DNA from: Coenobita brevimanus
Taxonomy: Eukaryota > Arthropoda > Malacostraca > Decapoda > Coenobitidae
Direction of reading: 5' to 3'
DNA: 64,000 bases
Assembly (NCBI GenBank): GCA_032717465.1
Contig: CM064665.1
Coordinates: forward strand, 23,262,588 to 23,326,587
The notes below the pieces were generated by a model that was given only the letters and a program-made list of their open reading frames with translations, was not told the DNA's origin and did not search any database. The translations under genes and the position numbers were made by a program. Below are positions 11,569-21,614 of the stretch, piece after piece (the first letter of the stretch is position 1; the number at the start of each line of letters is the position of its first letter).

Positions 11569-14500
11569 CTAAAGTCTAGATAAGCAATCTGCAATAACAT
11601 TTTCTTTCCCCTTGACATGTTGTATGTCTAATGAATACTCCTGAAGAAGTAGACTCCATCTTGTCAATCTCTGATTTTTATCTTTAAACTTACTAAGGAA
11701 TTTCAGTGGGTTATGATCGGTATAAATGACTATGGGGTCAAAACCAGAACACAAATAAAATGAAAAATCCTGTAAACCCAAAATCAAGGCCAAAAGCTCT
11801 TTCTCAACAGTTGAGTAGTTCTTTTGAGGTGGAGTGAACTTCTTACTGTAATAAGATACAGGGTATTCAATACCCTGATCATCCTCTTGCAGCAAAACAG
11901 CCCCAGCTCCTGTATCACTTGCATCAACAGCCATCTTAAAAGGCTTAGCAAAATTTGGAGTAGCGAGCACTGGCTGACTTAATAGGATAGCTTTAAGTTT
12001 GTTGAAAGAGGATTCACAGTTATCGGTCCAGACAAATTTAACTCCCTTTTTCAGTAGGTCTGTAAGTGGTGATACAAGAATTGAAAAGTTAAGAACAAAC
12101 CTCCTGTAATAACCTACCATTCCCAAAAATCTTTGTAGCTCTTTCCTACTTTTAGGTCTGGGAAGATCACTTATAACCTGAACCTTAGCTCCTGGTGGTG
12201 CAACATGTCCATCACCAATTACATACCCAAGATACTGAACTTTAGCTTGACCAAACTCACACTTTGACAAATTAGCTACAAGATTAGCCTGAACCAAATG
12301 CTCAAGAAATTTACTGACATGGCATAGGTGATCTTTCCAGTTGTCACTGAAAATTAATACATCATCAATATACACAACACACCCTGTCAAACCCTCTGTT
12401 ACAACATTCATGAGCTTCTGAAATGTGGCTGGTGCATTCTTCATACCATATGGCATTACAGAACATGCAAAAGTCTTTCCTAGTGTTACAAAACATGAGA
12501 TCTCCCTAGAACGTTCAGTCATAGGTACTTGCCAGTATCCCTTTAACAAATCAAACTTACTTATGTACCTAGCCTTTCCGATCTTGTCTATGCAATCTTC
12601 CACGCGAGGGAGAGGGTAAGTGTCTGTTTTGGTTATCTGATTAACACGTCTGTAGTCGATGCAAAGCCGCTGTGACCCACCTGGCTTAGGGACTAGAGTG
12701 ACAGGAGAACTCCACTCGCTCTGACAGGGCTCAATCATCTTGTGGTCCAACAGGTAGCCAAGCTCCTTCTGGATGAGAGGAACTTTCACTGGGTTCACAC
12801 GGTAAGGAGGCAGTTTAATTGGCTTTGCGTCTCCAACATCGACATCATGCATCAACACAGTAGTTCTTCCTGGAGTGGCACGGAACACTTGCGGGTACTC
12901 CTGCAGTAATGCCGAAAACTCCTGCCTTTCCTCGGGAGGTAGATGAGAAAGCTTAGTCTGGAGATCATTCATGATATCAGGATTCTTCCCCAAACTATCA
13001 CTCAGGCTCATACTGCATGGGAGAACTTCACTTGCAGACTCGGGAGGAACAGCTACATTGCAGACTGGGTTATTTTTGTCCCGCCTGTGATATAACTTTA
13101 GCATGTTGATGTGACAAAGTTGCTTGTTCTTTCTACGATCTGGTGTGGCGATGACATAGTTGACATCACTGAGTTTCTTCTCCACGAAATAAGGACCACT
13201 AAACTTGGCTTGAAGAGGTTGCCCATGAACCGGTAGCAGAATCAAAACCTGATCTCCTGACTGAAAGTGGCGCAACCTGGACTTCTTATCATACCAAGTC
13301 TTCATCTTCTCCTGAGCAGCTCCTAAATTCTCTCTCGCCAGCTGTAAAGCAGTGGACAGCCGTTCTTTGAACTTCATCACATACTCCAGCAGGTTGATGT
13401 CATCTTCCTCCGACAGCCAGCATTCCTTGAGTAACTTAAGGGGTCCTCTTACTTCATGGCCAAACAGTAGTTCAAAAGGTGAGAAGCCCAGTGATTCATT
13501 TGGAGATTCTCTTGCAGCAAACACAACGAATGGAAGACCTTTATCCCAGTCTTTCTGATGTTCCAAACAGTATTTCTTGAGCATCGATTTGAGTGTTTGA
13601 TGATAGCTCTCCAACGCTCCTTGGGTCTGGGGATGGTAAGCTGAAGATGTGATCTGGGAGGTGCCCAACACTTTCAGAGACTGCTTGAAAACATTTGACA
13701 TGAAATTACTTCCCCGGTCTGACTGTACCTCCTTGGGCAGACCAAACTTTGTGAAGAACCCTAGCATTTCCTTAACCACGTTCTTTGCTGAGATATTTCT
13801 AAGTGGAATGGCTTCAGGATAACGAGTAGCCATATCAATCAGGGTCAACACATAAGAAAATCCTGAAGAAGTCTTAGGAAGACGGCCCACAATATCCACC
13901 AACACACGGGTGAATGGCGCCTCAAAAGGAGGAATGGGAACTAGAGGTGCAACCTTTTCGGTCTGATTACACTTCCCCACAACTTGACAGGTGTGACAAG
14001 ACTTACAATACCAGGAAACATCCCTGAAGATACCTGGCCAGTAGAAGTGTTTCAAAATGCGTGCCACAGTCTTCCTCACTCCAAGGTGTCCTGCCAAACT
14101 GGAATCATGAGCCACTCTAATGATATCCTGCCTACAAACACGAGGGATGACAACTTGATGTACAACCTCCCATTCACAGTCGGCTGATGCTGTTGGGGGT
14201 CTCCACTTTCTCATAAGTACTCCTGACTTTATATAATAACAAGTAGAAGCACCAGTTGACTCTTCCTCACTGCAAGCAGAGTTAGCAAGACCTTTCAACT
14301 CAGGGTCAGCAACCTGCAACTCAACCAACTCTTGACGAGACAAATTATCAACACTACGGGGTACTGCCTCATCTGGTGAGTGGTCCAAATTAGCAAGAAA
14401 TGTGTCAGCTAGGATAACATCATCATCATCATTATCCTCTAAATCACCAGTAACTTTAGACTTAGCCCTAGTGACAGCACATGCAGGGAACACATCAGGG

Positions 14501-15258
14501 ACATCACAATCCTGGGTCGCAGCCACTGGCTCACTAGACAACTGAGGAGCCGGACACACTTGACTTCCACCAATATCATTTCCAAGTAAGAAAGTTACAC
14601 CTGACATTGGGAGTGTCTCAACCAACCCAACCATAACGGAACCATTAACAAAACCAGACTCTAAATTCACTCTGCACAGAGGGACAGAGAAGTAATTATT
14701 CCCTACATCTTGTAAGATTACAGTTTCATCAGAGGAATTAACATTAGAGCCTAGAACACTGGTCAGCATAAGGGATTGGCAAGCACCTGTATCACGATAT
14801 ATTTTAACTGATTTCCTGTCATTACTGTCCAGAGGACTGACAAAACCATCAGACAGGAAATTAGCACATGAACTCTCGAGAGTGTCACCCACGTTACTGC
14901 TCAAAAGAGGAGCTCCATCATGAGAATTTAAGTTACCCCTCAAAGCAGGTTCAGTTAACTCAGTTAAAGAATTCTGGGTACTCTCAAGGGTGGACACTAG
15001 ACCAATTGACTGAATATTTAAAGACTCCTTTTTGTTCACATCACACTGTCTCCTGAAACATTTCTCCGTAGTATGACCAAGCTTACTACAATAAGTACAT
15101 TTACTTTTCTGAAATCTAGAGGTGAAGCTGGTATTTACTTCCTGAGAAACATCATCTTTATTCTCTTTCCTGTTACCTGTACTGAGTAGAGGCAACGTAC
15201 TTACTCTCAGCTTTCCCTTTTTCTCTAGAATATCTCTTGTGAGTGAGAACATATTCAT
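11569..15258 (-). CDS. pol: Gag-NC/Pol polyprotein, retrotransposon A (integrase before RT)
   Basis: An uninterrupted 1229-codon frame. Domains in order: CCHC zinc knuckle CTYCSKLGHTTEKC (residues 54-67); retroviral-type aspartic protease with DTGA (156-159); integrase with an HHCC zinc module (about 384-424) and catalytic D455, D514, E550 (DD35E); a GPY/F-like module (about 687-722); reverse transcriptase with the first Asp in KFDLLKGYWQ (903) and YIDD (963-966); RNase H with D1112, E1152/E1154 and D1181. All catalytic residues are in place. The frame overlaps the gag frame by 86 nt in the +1 frame, so the first Met at 15258 is probably not used. Expression would need frameshifting, splicing or a fused product. 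Integrase upstream of RT is unusual for Gypsy elements and matches the Gmr1 group. Confidence 0.95.
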   Translation of the reverse strand: MNMFSLTRDILEKKGKLRVSTLPLLSTGNRKENKDDVSQEVNTSFTSRFQKSKCTYCSKLGHTTEKCFRRQCDVNKKESLNIQSIGLVSTLESTQNSLTELTEPALRGNLNSHDGAPLLSSNVGDTLESSCANFLSDGFVSPLDSNDRKSVKIYRDTGACQSLMLTSVLGSNVNSSDETVILQDVGNNYFSVPLCRVNLESGFVNGSVMVGLVETLPMSGVTFLLGNDIGGSQVCPAPQLSSEPVAATQDCDVPDVFPACAVTRAKSKVTGDLEDNDDDDVILADTFLANLDHSPDEAVPRSVDNLSRQELVELQVADPELKGLANSACSEEESTGASTCYYIKSGVLMRKWRPPTASADCEWEVVHQVVIPRVCRQDIIRVAHDSSLAGHLGVRKTVARILKHFYWPGIFRDVSWYCKSCHTCQVVGKCNQTEKVAPLVPIPPFEAPFTRVLVDIVGRLPKTSSGFSYVLTLIDMATRYPEAIPLRNISAKNVVKEMLGFFTKFGLPKEVQSDRGSNFMSNVFKQSLKVLGTSQITSSAYHPQTQGALESYHQTLKSMLKKYCLEHQKDWDKGLPFVVFAARESPNESLGFSPFELLFGHEVRGPLKLLKECWLSEEDDINLLEYVMKFKERLSTALQLARENLGAAQEKMKTWYDKKSRLRHFQSGDQVLILLPVHGQPLQAKFSGPYFVEKKLSDVNYVIATPDRRKNKQLCHINMLKLYHRRDKNNPVCNVAVPPESASEVLPCSMSLSDSLGKNPDIMNDLQTKLSHLPPEERQEFSALLQEYPQVFRATPGRTTVLMHDVDVGDAKPIKLPPYRVNPVKVPLIQKELGYLLDHKMIEPCQSEWSSPVTLVPKPGGSQRLCIDYRRVNQITKTDTYPLPRVEDCIDKIGKARYISKFDLLKGYWQVPMTERSREISCFVTLGKTFACSVMPYGMKNAPATFQKLMNVVTEGLTGCVVYIDDVLIFSDNWKDHLCHVSKFLEHLVQANLVANLSKCEFGQAKVQYLGYVIGDGHVAPPGAKVQVISDLPRPKSRKELQRFLGMVGYYRRFVLNFSILVSPLTDLLKKGVKFVWTDNCESSFNKLKAILLSQPVLATPNFAKPFKMAVDASDTGAGAVLLQEDDQGIEYPVSYYSKKFTPPQKNYSTVEKELLALILGLQDFSFYLCSGFDPIVIYTDHNPLKFLSKFKDKNQRLTRWSLLLQEYSLDIQHVKGKENVIADCLSRL

Positions 15259-16246
15259 CAGCTAAAACTGCAGCATCAGACAAATTATCTATTCTTTTCT
15301 CATCAAGATATAGGCTTACATCTTTACTAATACACCTTTTGAAGTCCTCCAGGGAAATCATCTGCTTAAATTTGTCAAAATCAGAATCCACATTCTTAGA
15401 ATTTAACCACTGCTCTAACAGATCTTCTTTGATTTTTGCATACTCAACATGGGATTGCTTATCTTGCTTGTAAGTTGTCCTAAATTTTACTCTATAGGCT
15501 TCAGGAACAAGCTCATAGGCCTTAAGAATCAAGCTTTTAACTACATCATAATTATCAGATTGATCCTGAGGCAAAGATGCATAAGTTACTTGAGCTTTAC
15601 CGGTGAGAACAGTTTGAAGAAGTACTGGCCAATACTTTTTGGGCCAATTAAAACCTGTAGCTACCCTCTCAAACAACTGAAAATACTTTGTTAAATCAGA
15701 TTCATTAAAAGGAGGGACAAGTTTAACATTTTTAGCCACATCAAAATCATCAGAGCTAGATGATCCAGTTCCACCTTGTTTCATGCGATACTCATGGTCT
15801 GCCTGAATCCTAGCAAGTTCAATTTGTGCCTGAGCCTGTACCTGTGCCTCTTGAATACGAGCATTTGCCTGAAATTCAGCCTCCTGAATACGAGCCTGAG
15901 ACTCCGCCTCCTTAGCCTGAGACTCAGCCTCCTTAGCACGTGCTTGAAATTCAGCCTCCTTAACACGAGCCTCCTGCAGGGCTAGCTGTAACTTAGCTAA
16001 TTCAATCTGCGTTTGCTCATTTGGAGGAGGTACATTAAACAAGCTTTTATTAATCATGCCAACAATTTGATCTTTAGAATGATGAGAGTGAACTGCAATT
16101 CCCAATTGTTGAGCAACAAGCTTCAGTTCATTCTTTGTTCTGTTTTCTACATCACACACTGTTTGCACATTTGACAAAAAATCTTTGGCTTCATCAAGTG
16201 TAGAAATAGTAGACATCATGAATAAAACACAATCACAAAATATCAA
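15173..16246 (-). CDS. gag: Gag (matrix/capsid) of retrotransposon A
   Basis: A 357-codon structural protein that would package element RNA. The N-terminal third is followed by a coiled coil (about residues 80-155) made of repeated nine-residue units such as AKEAESQ and IQEAEFQA, encoded by a 27-bp DNA repeat. Next is a capsid segment (about 190-340) with LTKYFQLFERVA, ILKAYELVPEAYRVKFR and WLNSK, alignable with the gag at 47596. This is the region of Gmr1-type gag from which the vertebrate SCAN domain is thought to derive. Mets at residues 10-11 (about 16216) are alternative starts that better fit the homologue. The zinc knuckle is not in this frame but just downstream in the pol frame, so the frame change falls between capsid and nucleocapsid. 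The start is about 54 bp inside the LTR boundary. Confidence 0.88.
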   Translation of the reverse strand: MIFCDCVLFMMSTISTLDEAKDFLSNVQTVCDVENRTKNELKLVAQQLGIAVHSHHSKDQIVGMINKSLFNVPPPNEQTQIELAKLQLALQEARVKEAEFQARAKEAESQAKEAESQARIQEAEFQANARIQEAQVQAQAQIELARIQADHEYRMKQGGTGSSSSDDFDVAKNVKLVPPFNESDLTKYFQLFERVATGFNWPKKYWPVLLQTVLTGKAQVTYASLPQDQSDNYDVVKSLILKAYELVPEAYRVKFRTTYKQDKQSHVEYAKIKEDLLEQWLNSKNVDSDFDKFKQMISLEDFKRCISKDVSLYLDEKRIDNLSDAAVLADEYVLTHKRYSREKGKAESKYVASTQYR

Positions 16247-16284
16247 GCAATATCCTTATGATAATATCCTGAATATCCTGATAA

Positions 16285-16294
16285 GAGGTCGCCA
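16285..16294 (-). promoter_or_regulatory. Primer-binding site of retrotransposon A
   Basis: Minus-strand TGGCGACCTC starts six bases inside the 5' LTR end and is shared with element B (47442-47451). It would pair with a tRNA 3' end ...GAGGUCGCCA. The tRNA was not identified; tRNA-Arg is used by some insect elements with TGGCGACC sites. Confidence 0.6.
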
Positions 16295-16300
16295 AATTTA

Positions 16301-17085
16301 TGTTACGGAACAGAGAAAGATAATGTACACTTTAAGTGTGAATACTAAAAATCACTACTGTCCCGTAAAGTTCCAGGTTCAAAACAAAGAGTTAGGTAAA
16401 ATTACAAGTTAAAGTTTAATGCTCAAACTAACAACAAAACATTCAGGACTCATAAGGATAATGTAATGGCAAAAAACAGGTTAAAAATATGGTTAACTGC
16501 AATAGCCTCTATTAACACGAAATTAGCAAGAGTAAATTTATCTAAGTCAACCCTGATAAAATGAAAATACACTGGGTAATGCTCAGTTAATGCAAGATAA
16601 ATTATTACAGATACAAAATATTATTAATGATGGCTGACAATAAGAACCTTACATAAATTACAAAAACCTTACTAGGCCCAAGAATTAACCTTATGCTACA
16701 CAGTACAAGAAAAAATGCAACAACAGTTATACTCAAATTACACACAGCTGCTAGATGGCTGGAGACTTCCTGAGCACTCACAGTAACAACTGTACAGGGG
16801 AGGACAGAGATGTGAACAAAATGAGGAGCAGATCTAAGTGGTAATAATGCAGAGACTGAGCTCATTATATAGGGGCCAGCAGAGCTTGATACAACTTGTA
16901 AGAAGGACGCGCAAATGAAGACATAGGGGACAAAGAGCTGACAATCCTGCTCTGAACAACAGAAATGACGACTTACTCTACTATAACGGTAGAAGGGGGG
17001 ACTGAGGCAGAACACGCTCGTGATCAAACATGCAGCATACTGTGCGTTAAAATTACACAAAGGATGATGAAATCATAGGCTATGT

Positions 17086-17089
<4 letters not shown>
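16301..17089 (-). repeat. 5' LTR of retrotransposon A
   Basis: 789 bp, TG...CA. It is the promoter copy in the direction of gag and pol. A TATA-like CTATATAA on minus lies near 16864-16871. About nine single-base differences from the other LTR, with no indels, suggest roughly 1% divergence since insertion. Confidence 0.95.

Positions 17090-17178
<89 letters not shown>
17090..17178. repeat. (AT)n microsatellite, right flank
   Basis: AT run of about 89 bp, the continuation of the tract entered by the Tigger element and retrotransposon A. Confidence 0.9.
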
Positions 17179-17180
<2 letters not shown>

Positions 17181-18276
17181 CGCTGGTTAATTCTGTAGCG
17201 TTGTTGTTTTTTTTATATATCCTTTGGTTCAACTTGTTTCCTTTTTTTTCATCAAATCAGGTAAAATAATCATTGGCCAATTAGCCTCCTATTATTTGAA
17301 CTTCTGTTGTATTCTTTCTCTTTTTCTCCTGTTTATTTCCCCCAAGTTCCCTCACCCCATGTATTATTTGCCTTTTGCATTCTTTTCTACCTACCCCATT
17401 ATCATTTTTTTTTTTTAAATCATGAAATTGAATAAAGTCTCAAGAAAATTGCTATCTTGCCTCAAGACTTTAAACACTGTCGAGAAGTGAACATTAATAT
17501 CTCTTTATCTAAATTGGCATCTGTGTTCAGACCACAATAACGGTCAGACCTACAGGTTGTGATGTGAAAAAATTTGGAGTTCATTCTCAAGTTTACTCTT
17601 CACTCCAGGCGGCTTACAGCTGTGCTGTATGATTTAGTCTGGATTACCGTTCTGAAGGAGGTGTGTTTTCCCAGTTTATCAAAGGAAGACTGTACAGGGA
17701 CCATACTTCTTTTTTTTTTTTCTTCTTGTGCGTTCGTTACTTTTCATAGCCAGACAACATGTCATATTATTCTACTACACTGTACCATGAAAGATTCCCC
17801 TGTCTCAGGGAATGGAGTGAAGTGGTGCTGATGAAGTGGGTTGAGAAGTGACCTGCTGTTCAAAATGACGCGAGATCAATCCCAGTCTGGGGAAACTCTG
17901 AAAATTTGAAATTCGTTAACACAGAGTTTATTGAACTTCTTCAGGACCCACTTTGCGTCATTAAACCACATTTGTTAATGACATCATTCCTATACTGAAT
18001 GACAGAGCTCTTGCATAGATTCTTTACTGACAGTGGGTATTATTGCTGGAGTGGTGACATGTGACACCTACAGTAGCAGGACTACTGGCCCTCAGGAACT
18101 TGTCTGTCAAGTTTATGCCCACAGTCTGTTCATGAAAAAAACATAAAAAAAAATAAAATAATACCAAAGCTGCTGGAGGAGGCGCCAGGACCGTATTTTG
18201 AGGGGATGGAGGACAGTGAGATGTAATATCCTAAAAAAATTATGAAAGCTGCTATTATGTCATGAAATTACAATAT
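17179..18276. other. No recognisable gene
   Basis: AT-rich sequence with T runs near 17204, 17406 and 17709. Short frames have no recognisable motif. Confidence 0.45.
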
Positions 18277-19345
18277 ATTTATCTATCTATTTATAGCCAG
18301 ACACACTAATTCCGTAAGGGATGACCACAAACAAATCTCCTTCATGTCGCAGTGTCCTCTGCCAATTCCATGCTCTCCCTCAACTTTAACCATCCTCCCT
18401 CATATACCTCTCCAATCAATCCCTCCACCTCATCTTCGGTCTCCACCTTCTCCCCCCCACTTCACTAACATATTCTCTCCTCGTTAGTCTCTCGTTCTCC
18501 ATACTCTCCACATGGCCAAATCACCTCAGTGTATTTTCCTAATGCTTTCTATCACATCCACATCCACACCACAACGCCCCTTCACTTCCTTATTTGTCAG
18601 TCGTCTCTCCATGTAACGCGACATGCTTTTCTCAAATAACTCATTTCCACTGCTCTCACTCTTGCCTTGGGTCCTTCCAACAAGGTCCAAGCTTCACTTC
18701 CATACGTTGGAGTTGGTATCACAGTATTATCATATTGTGACTTTTTTACTTCCATGCCCCCTTCCCTATTTCTTGTCACTGCTTTCAAAGAACCAGCAAC
18801 CCTTCTTCCTTGTCGTACCCTTTCAAGCATTTCATCCAACAAACTTTCATTCTTACTCATCACACTACCCAAGTACTTAAATGCACTCACATTTTCCATA
18901 TCCCTCACTATCCGGCTTCACTGTACATTCAGTGACTATAGTTCTCTCGAGGACCACAGCTTTTCTCCTCGGTACATTCACCTTTAGATTCCGTTTCTTT
19001 TACACTCTCCTGATCTCATTTACCAGGCCTTGCAGTTCCCCTTCGTCTTCGCTTAACAATACAGTATCATTTGCAAACAACAAAACAGGAAGTTCCCACA
19101 CAGTCCCCTCTCTCATTAGGGCCGCTCCAACTTCAACTGCCTGACCTTGTATCTCTTTCATAACCCCATGCATATACAAACTGAACAACCATGGTGACAC
19201 GGCACATCCCTAATTCAATCCACCATTCAGACAGAAATACTCATTCAGTTCACCATCCACACGCACTGCAGCCCTAGTGCCTCATACATACTCTTCACGG
19301 CATTCAATAGCTTCCCGTTTATTCCAAATGTTTTTAATATTTTCC
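18277..19345 (-). pseudogene. LINE fragment (RTE-like family, GATA-type tail), decayed
   Basis: Read on minus, this is a 5'-truncated copy of the family seen better at 60786-62155. RT block MSPWLFSLYMHGV and the catalytic box, here FANDTVLLSEDEG with Asp changed to Asn (about 19085), lie at 19000-19200. The following FKYLGSVMS, YGSEAWTLLEGP and VEMSYLRKAC blocks lie at 18597-18908. At least one frame change separates them. The element ends in a short (AGAT)n tail at 18277-18292. It is a remnant, not a functional reverse transcriptase. Confidence 0.85.
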
Positions 19346-19447
19346 TATGAGAAATTTAACAGTGTCGACATTTTGAACTTACTTTTAGCTCCAAACTAAC
19401 AAGTGGTAAATTATTATCAGAACAAGACCCCCAAAGAGAACTATACT

Positions 19448-19448
<1 letters not shown>

Positions 19449-19493
<45 letters not shown>

Positions 19494-19707
19494 GAGGCGA
19501 AGATGCACTTGACAGGCAGGTGATGATCGGCTGAATGCAACATTACTTCATAATCTCTCTAGTCGTTAGCATTATTAATTGACAACATATATCTGAGGGG
19601 GACATTTGGGTTAGTTAATGTTATTCGGACAAGTTACATTCAGCCAGTCATCACCAACCTGTCAAGTGCATCTTCGCCTCCATAAAAAAAAAAAAAAAAA
19701 AAAAAAA
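19449..19707. repeat. Inverted repeat bounded by T and A runs
   Basis: A 42-base T run (19449-19490) is followed by an arm at 19493-19541. The reverse complement of that arm lies at 19633-19681 with about four mismatches in 49, followed by an A run (19683-19707). Arms contain GAAGATGCACTTGACAGG. The whole unit could fold into a long stem with a loop of about 90 bases. It may be a foldback/MITE-like element or two head-to-head copies of a small retroelement. Confidence 0.75.
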
Positions 19708-19729
19708 AGGATAGAACGAGATAACGCTC

Positions 19730-19879
19730 AGCTTGACTGACAGCAATGGGGAAGGCAGCGGTGCGTGTTTCTCGTCTCCCGGGTGTTGTAATCTTCCTTA
19801 TTATAGCTTGCCTGACGGCAGTGGGGAAGGTAGCGCTGCATGATCCCCGTCTCCAGGGTGTAGCAATATTTCTCATTCC
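19730..19879. repeat. Two-copy tandem repeat, about 76-bp unit
   Basis: Two diverged copies (about 19730-19804 and 19806-19879) share blocks such as CAGTGGGGAAGG, CGTCTCC and GGGTGT. They form an open frame that runs into the LINE fragment downstream, but this N-terminal part is unlike any RT protein. Confidence 0.6.
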
Positions 19880-19959
19880 AGTACTCGAAGGCTACATCGT
19901 CAGTCAGGCTAAGTGTTTCACTCCAGATCACATTTATTGCTGTATGTCACTTTATCAAA

Positions 19960-20515
19960 CATATAGGTTAGAGGAAAGGTTAAAGAAGGCTAATCAGGCA
20001 ATGGGAATGCTTAAAAATATTTGGAATAATAACAATTTCTCTGTGCATACAAAAATCAAACTTTATAAGGTAATGGTTAGGAGTATCTTAATTTATGGAC
20101 ACGAGTCTTGGTACAGCACAGTGACTATGGAAAATAAATTCTTGGTGTTTGAAAACAAAGCACTTAGAAGAATATTAGGAGTTAAGTGGTGGGAAAGGAT
20201 ACCAAATAGTAGAATTAGAGAAATAACGGGAGTGCAGCCGATCGATGAATATGTTAGATTCTCACGATGGAAGTGGCTAGGACATGTGTATAGGAGACAG
20301 GGAATAGTACGAGGTACACCAGGGTGGGTGGCACTTGGTAGGAGAGGTAGAGGAAGGCCAAAAGAGACGTGGGTGAGGACAATGAGACGGGAAGCTGGAG
20401 ATGAGTGTTGGGGAGATCTTGAGGAGTTAGCACAAGATAGGATGTGGTGGTGTGAGTTCATCGAGGCCCTATGCATCCCCGAGGGTGCCACAGGAAATGA
20501 TTGATTGATTGATAG
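19960..20515 (+). pseudogene. 3' end of a second LINE family (TGAT tail)
   Basis: The 252-codon frame starting at 19746 contains, from about codon 72, the C-terminal part of a non-LTR reverse transcriptase: LKKANQAMGMLKNIW, KIKLYKVMVRSILIYG, ESW, NKALRRILGV, RWKWLGHVYRR and RGRGRPKETW. The catalytic RT domain is missing, so the copy is 5'-truncated. It ends in (TGAT)n at about 20500-20513. Simple-repeat tails of this kind are common in RTE-like LINEs. The frame is intact up to its stop, which suggests a fairly recent insertion. The gene is a fragment, not host coding sequence. Confidence 0.8.
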
Positions 20516-20559
20516 TTGTTGCACTATGACGACGTCTTGCGAACTGCGTTTGAGTGGAA

Positions 20560-20720
20560 AGGATGATTATATAGAACCAAATTATGGCGCCTGGTGGTTT
20601 AGTGGATAATTAAGGCGCACAGCTTAATCACTGAAGGTCCGGAGGCAACCCTCATTACACAGTTTTAGAGTGCAGTTTGCCTCGCCTCGTCCTCCATGTA
20701 ATAAGTCTTGACCTGAATCG
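20560..20720 (+). repeat. tRNA-like dispersed repeat, copy 1 (partial)
   Basis: Begins ACCAAATTATGGCGCCTGG and continues with GTGGTTTAGTGGATAATT, a box-A-like sequence. The same head occurs in opposite orientation near 21845-21890 and in direct orientation near 54105. Downstream sequence diverges from the other copies. Confidence 0.5.
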
Positions 20721-21290
20721 ATACTCTGTTCTTACCCCAAATTGTTTATAGCTGAAAGTATCCGGAGAAAAGAGAAGGGTTGGTTGCTGTTATCAGAAGG
20801 AGTGAGACGAATAATCATTAAGATAAAGGTGGCAGGCTGGGTGGTTGCAGTGAGGCAGGTGTGGATGTGGAATGGATTATAGACGTAAGACATGGTAATT
20901 TATAAGGCAGAGGCGATGCTATGGATCGTAACTCAGGACACGGGTGATCTGGCTGATTGAGGAGCAGTTAGTCGGGAGGGAGAGAGAGGAATGAATGAAT
21001 GAAGAAAATGTCAGCTTAAGAGACAAAAATTCAGTGTACAAGAAGGAAGGCAGGAGTAGTGATAAGAAGGACGAACTAAGACTATAGAAGAATGTCAGGG
21101 TTACAGACCAGAGGGTAGGAGGAGGAAAGAAATGGGTAGGAAGAGTGGTCACAAGAGACAGTTAAGAAAACTGAGGGTGCCAGTTCTCTAACACGTCAGC
21201 ATTACTTTTATTTAAAGAAAAAACAGAGAGTAATAATCATAACAAGAATAGGAAAATATCAAGCCGCTTTAAAATTAATACCCCCTCCTG

Positions 21291-21292
<2 letters not shown>
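20721..21292. other. No recognisable gene
   Basis: Purine-rich stretch with several GGAAGG/GAATGAATGA words. No coding signal. Confidence 0.4.

Positions 21293-21347
<55 letters not shown>
21293..21347. repeat. (AC)n microsatellite
   Basis: AC run of about 55 bp. Confidence 0.95.
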
Positions 21348-21348
<1 letters not shown>

Positions 21349-21614
21349 TAATCTTTGATCTGTCACATAATTTTGGGAAAAGTAGGTACTAATATGTAAA
21401 TGTGAAAATTGCGAGTGCACTCTCATTTTCGCATTTCCCAGTGGAGGCTGTCCGCGGGTGAGTTGTGGAGGCTGATATAATGTAGGATTTTAACGCAGCC
21501 ACGGAAATGCATAAATGGTAAGTGCTGCTGGTTCTTCCATGACCAATATATTTTGCAAATATTCATGCTGTAAACCTTTCGGTTATTAGGTATTTCTGTT
21601 GGTGTGTAACAAGG

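Larger units (their letters stand above)
10719..17089 (-). mobile_element. Gmr1-like Ty3/Gypsy LTR retrotransposon A, near full length
   Basis: A 6371-bp element read on minus: 5' LTR (16301-17089), primer-binding site, gag, pol, polypurine tract, 3' LTR (10719-11507). LTRs are both 789 bp, start TG and end CA, and differ by about nine substitutions on eye comparison. Target duplication ATAT flanks it (10715-10718, 17090-17093), though it sits in an AT repeat so its length is uncertain. Pol has the enzyme order protease, integrase, reverse transcriptase, RNase H. The sequences are Gypsy-like but the order is Copia-like, as described for the Gmr1 group. There is no envelope-like frame. The pol frame is open throughout, so this copy may be or recently have been competent if the gag-pol junction is recoded. 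Confidence 0.92.

Noticed and set aside
19746..19960. N-terminal third of the 252-codon frame as part of the LINE protein
   Set aside because: It is a two-copy tandem repeat and is unlike reverse transcriptase; the frame is open by chance into the LINE piece.
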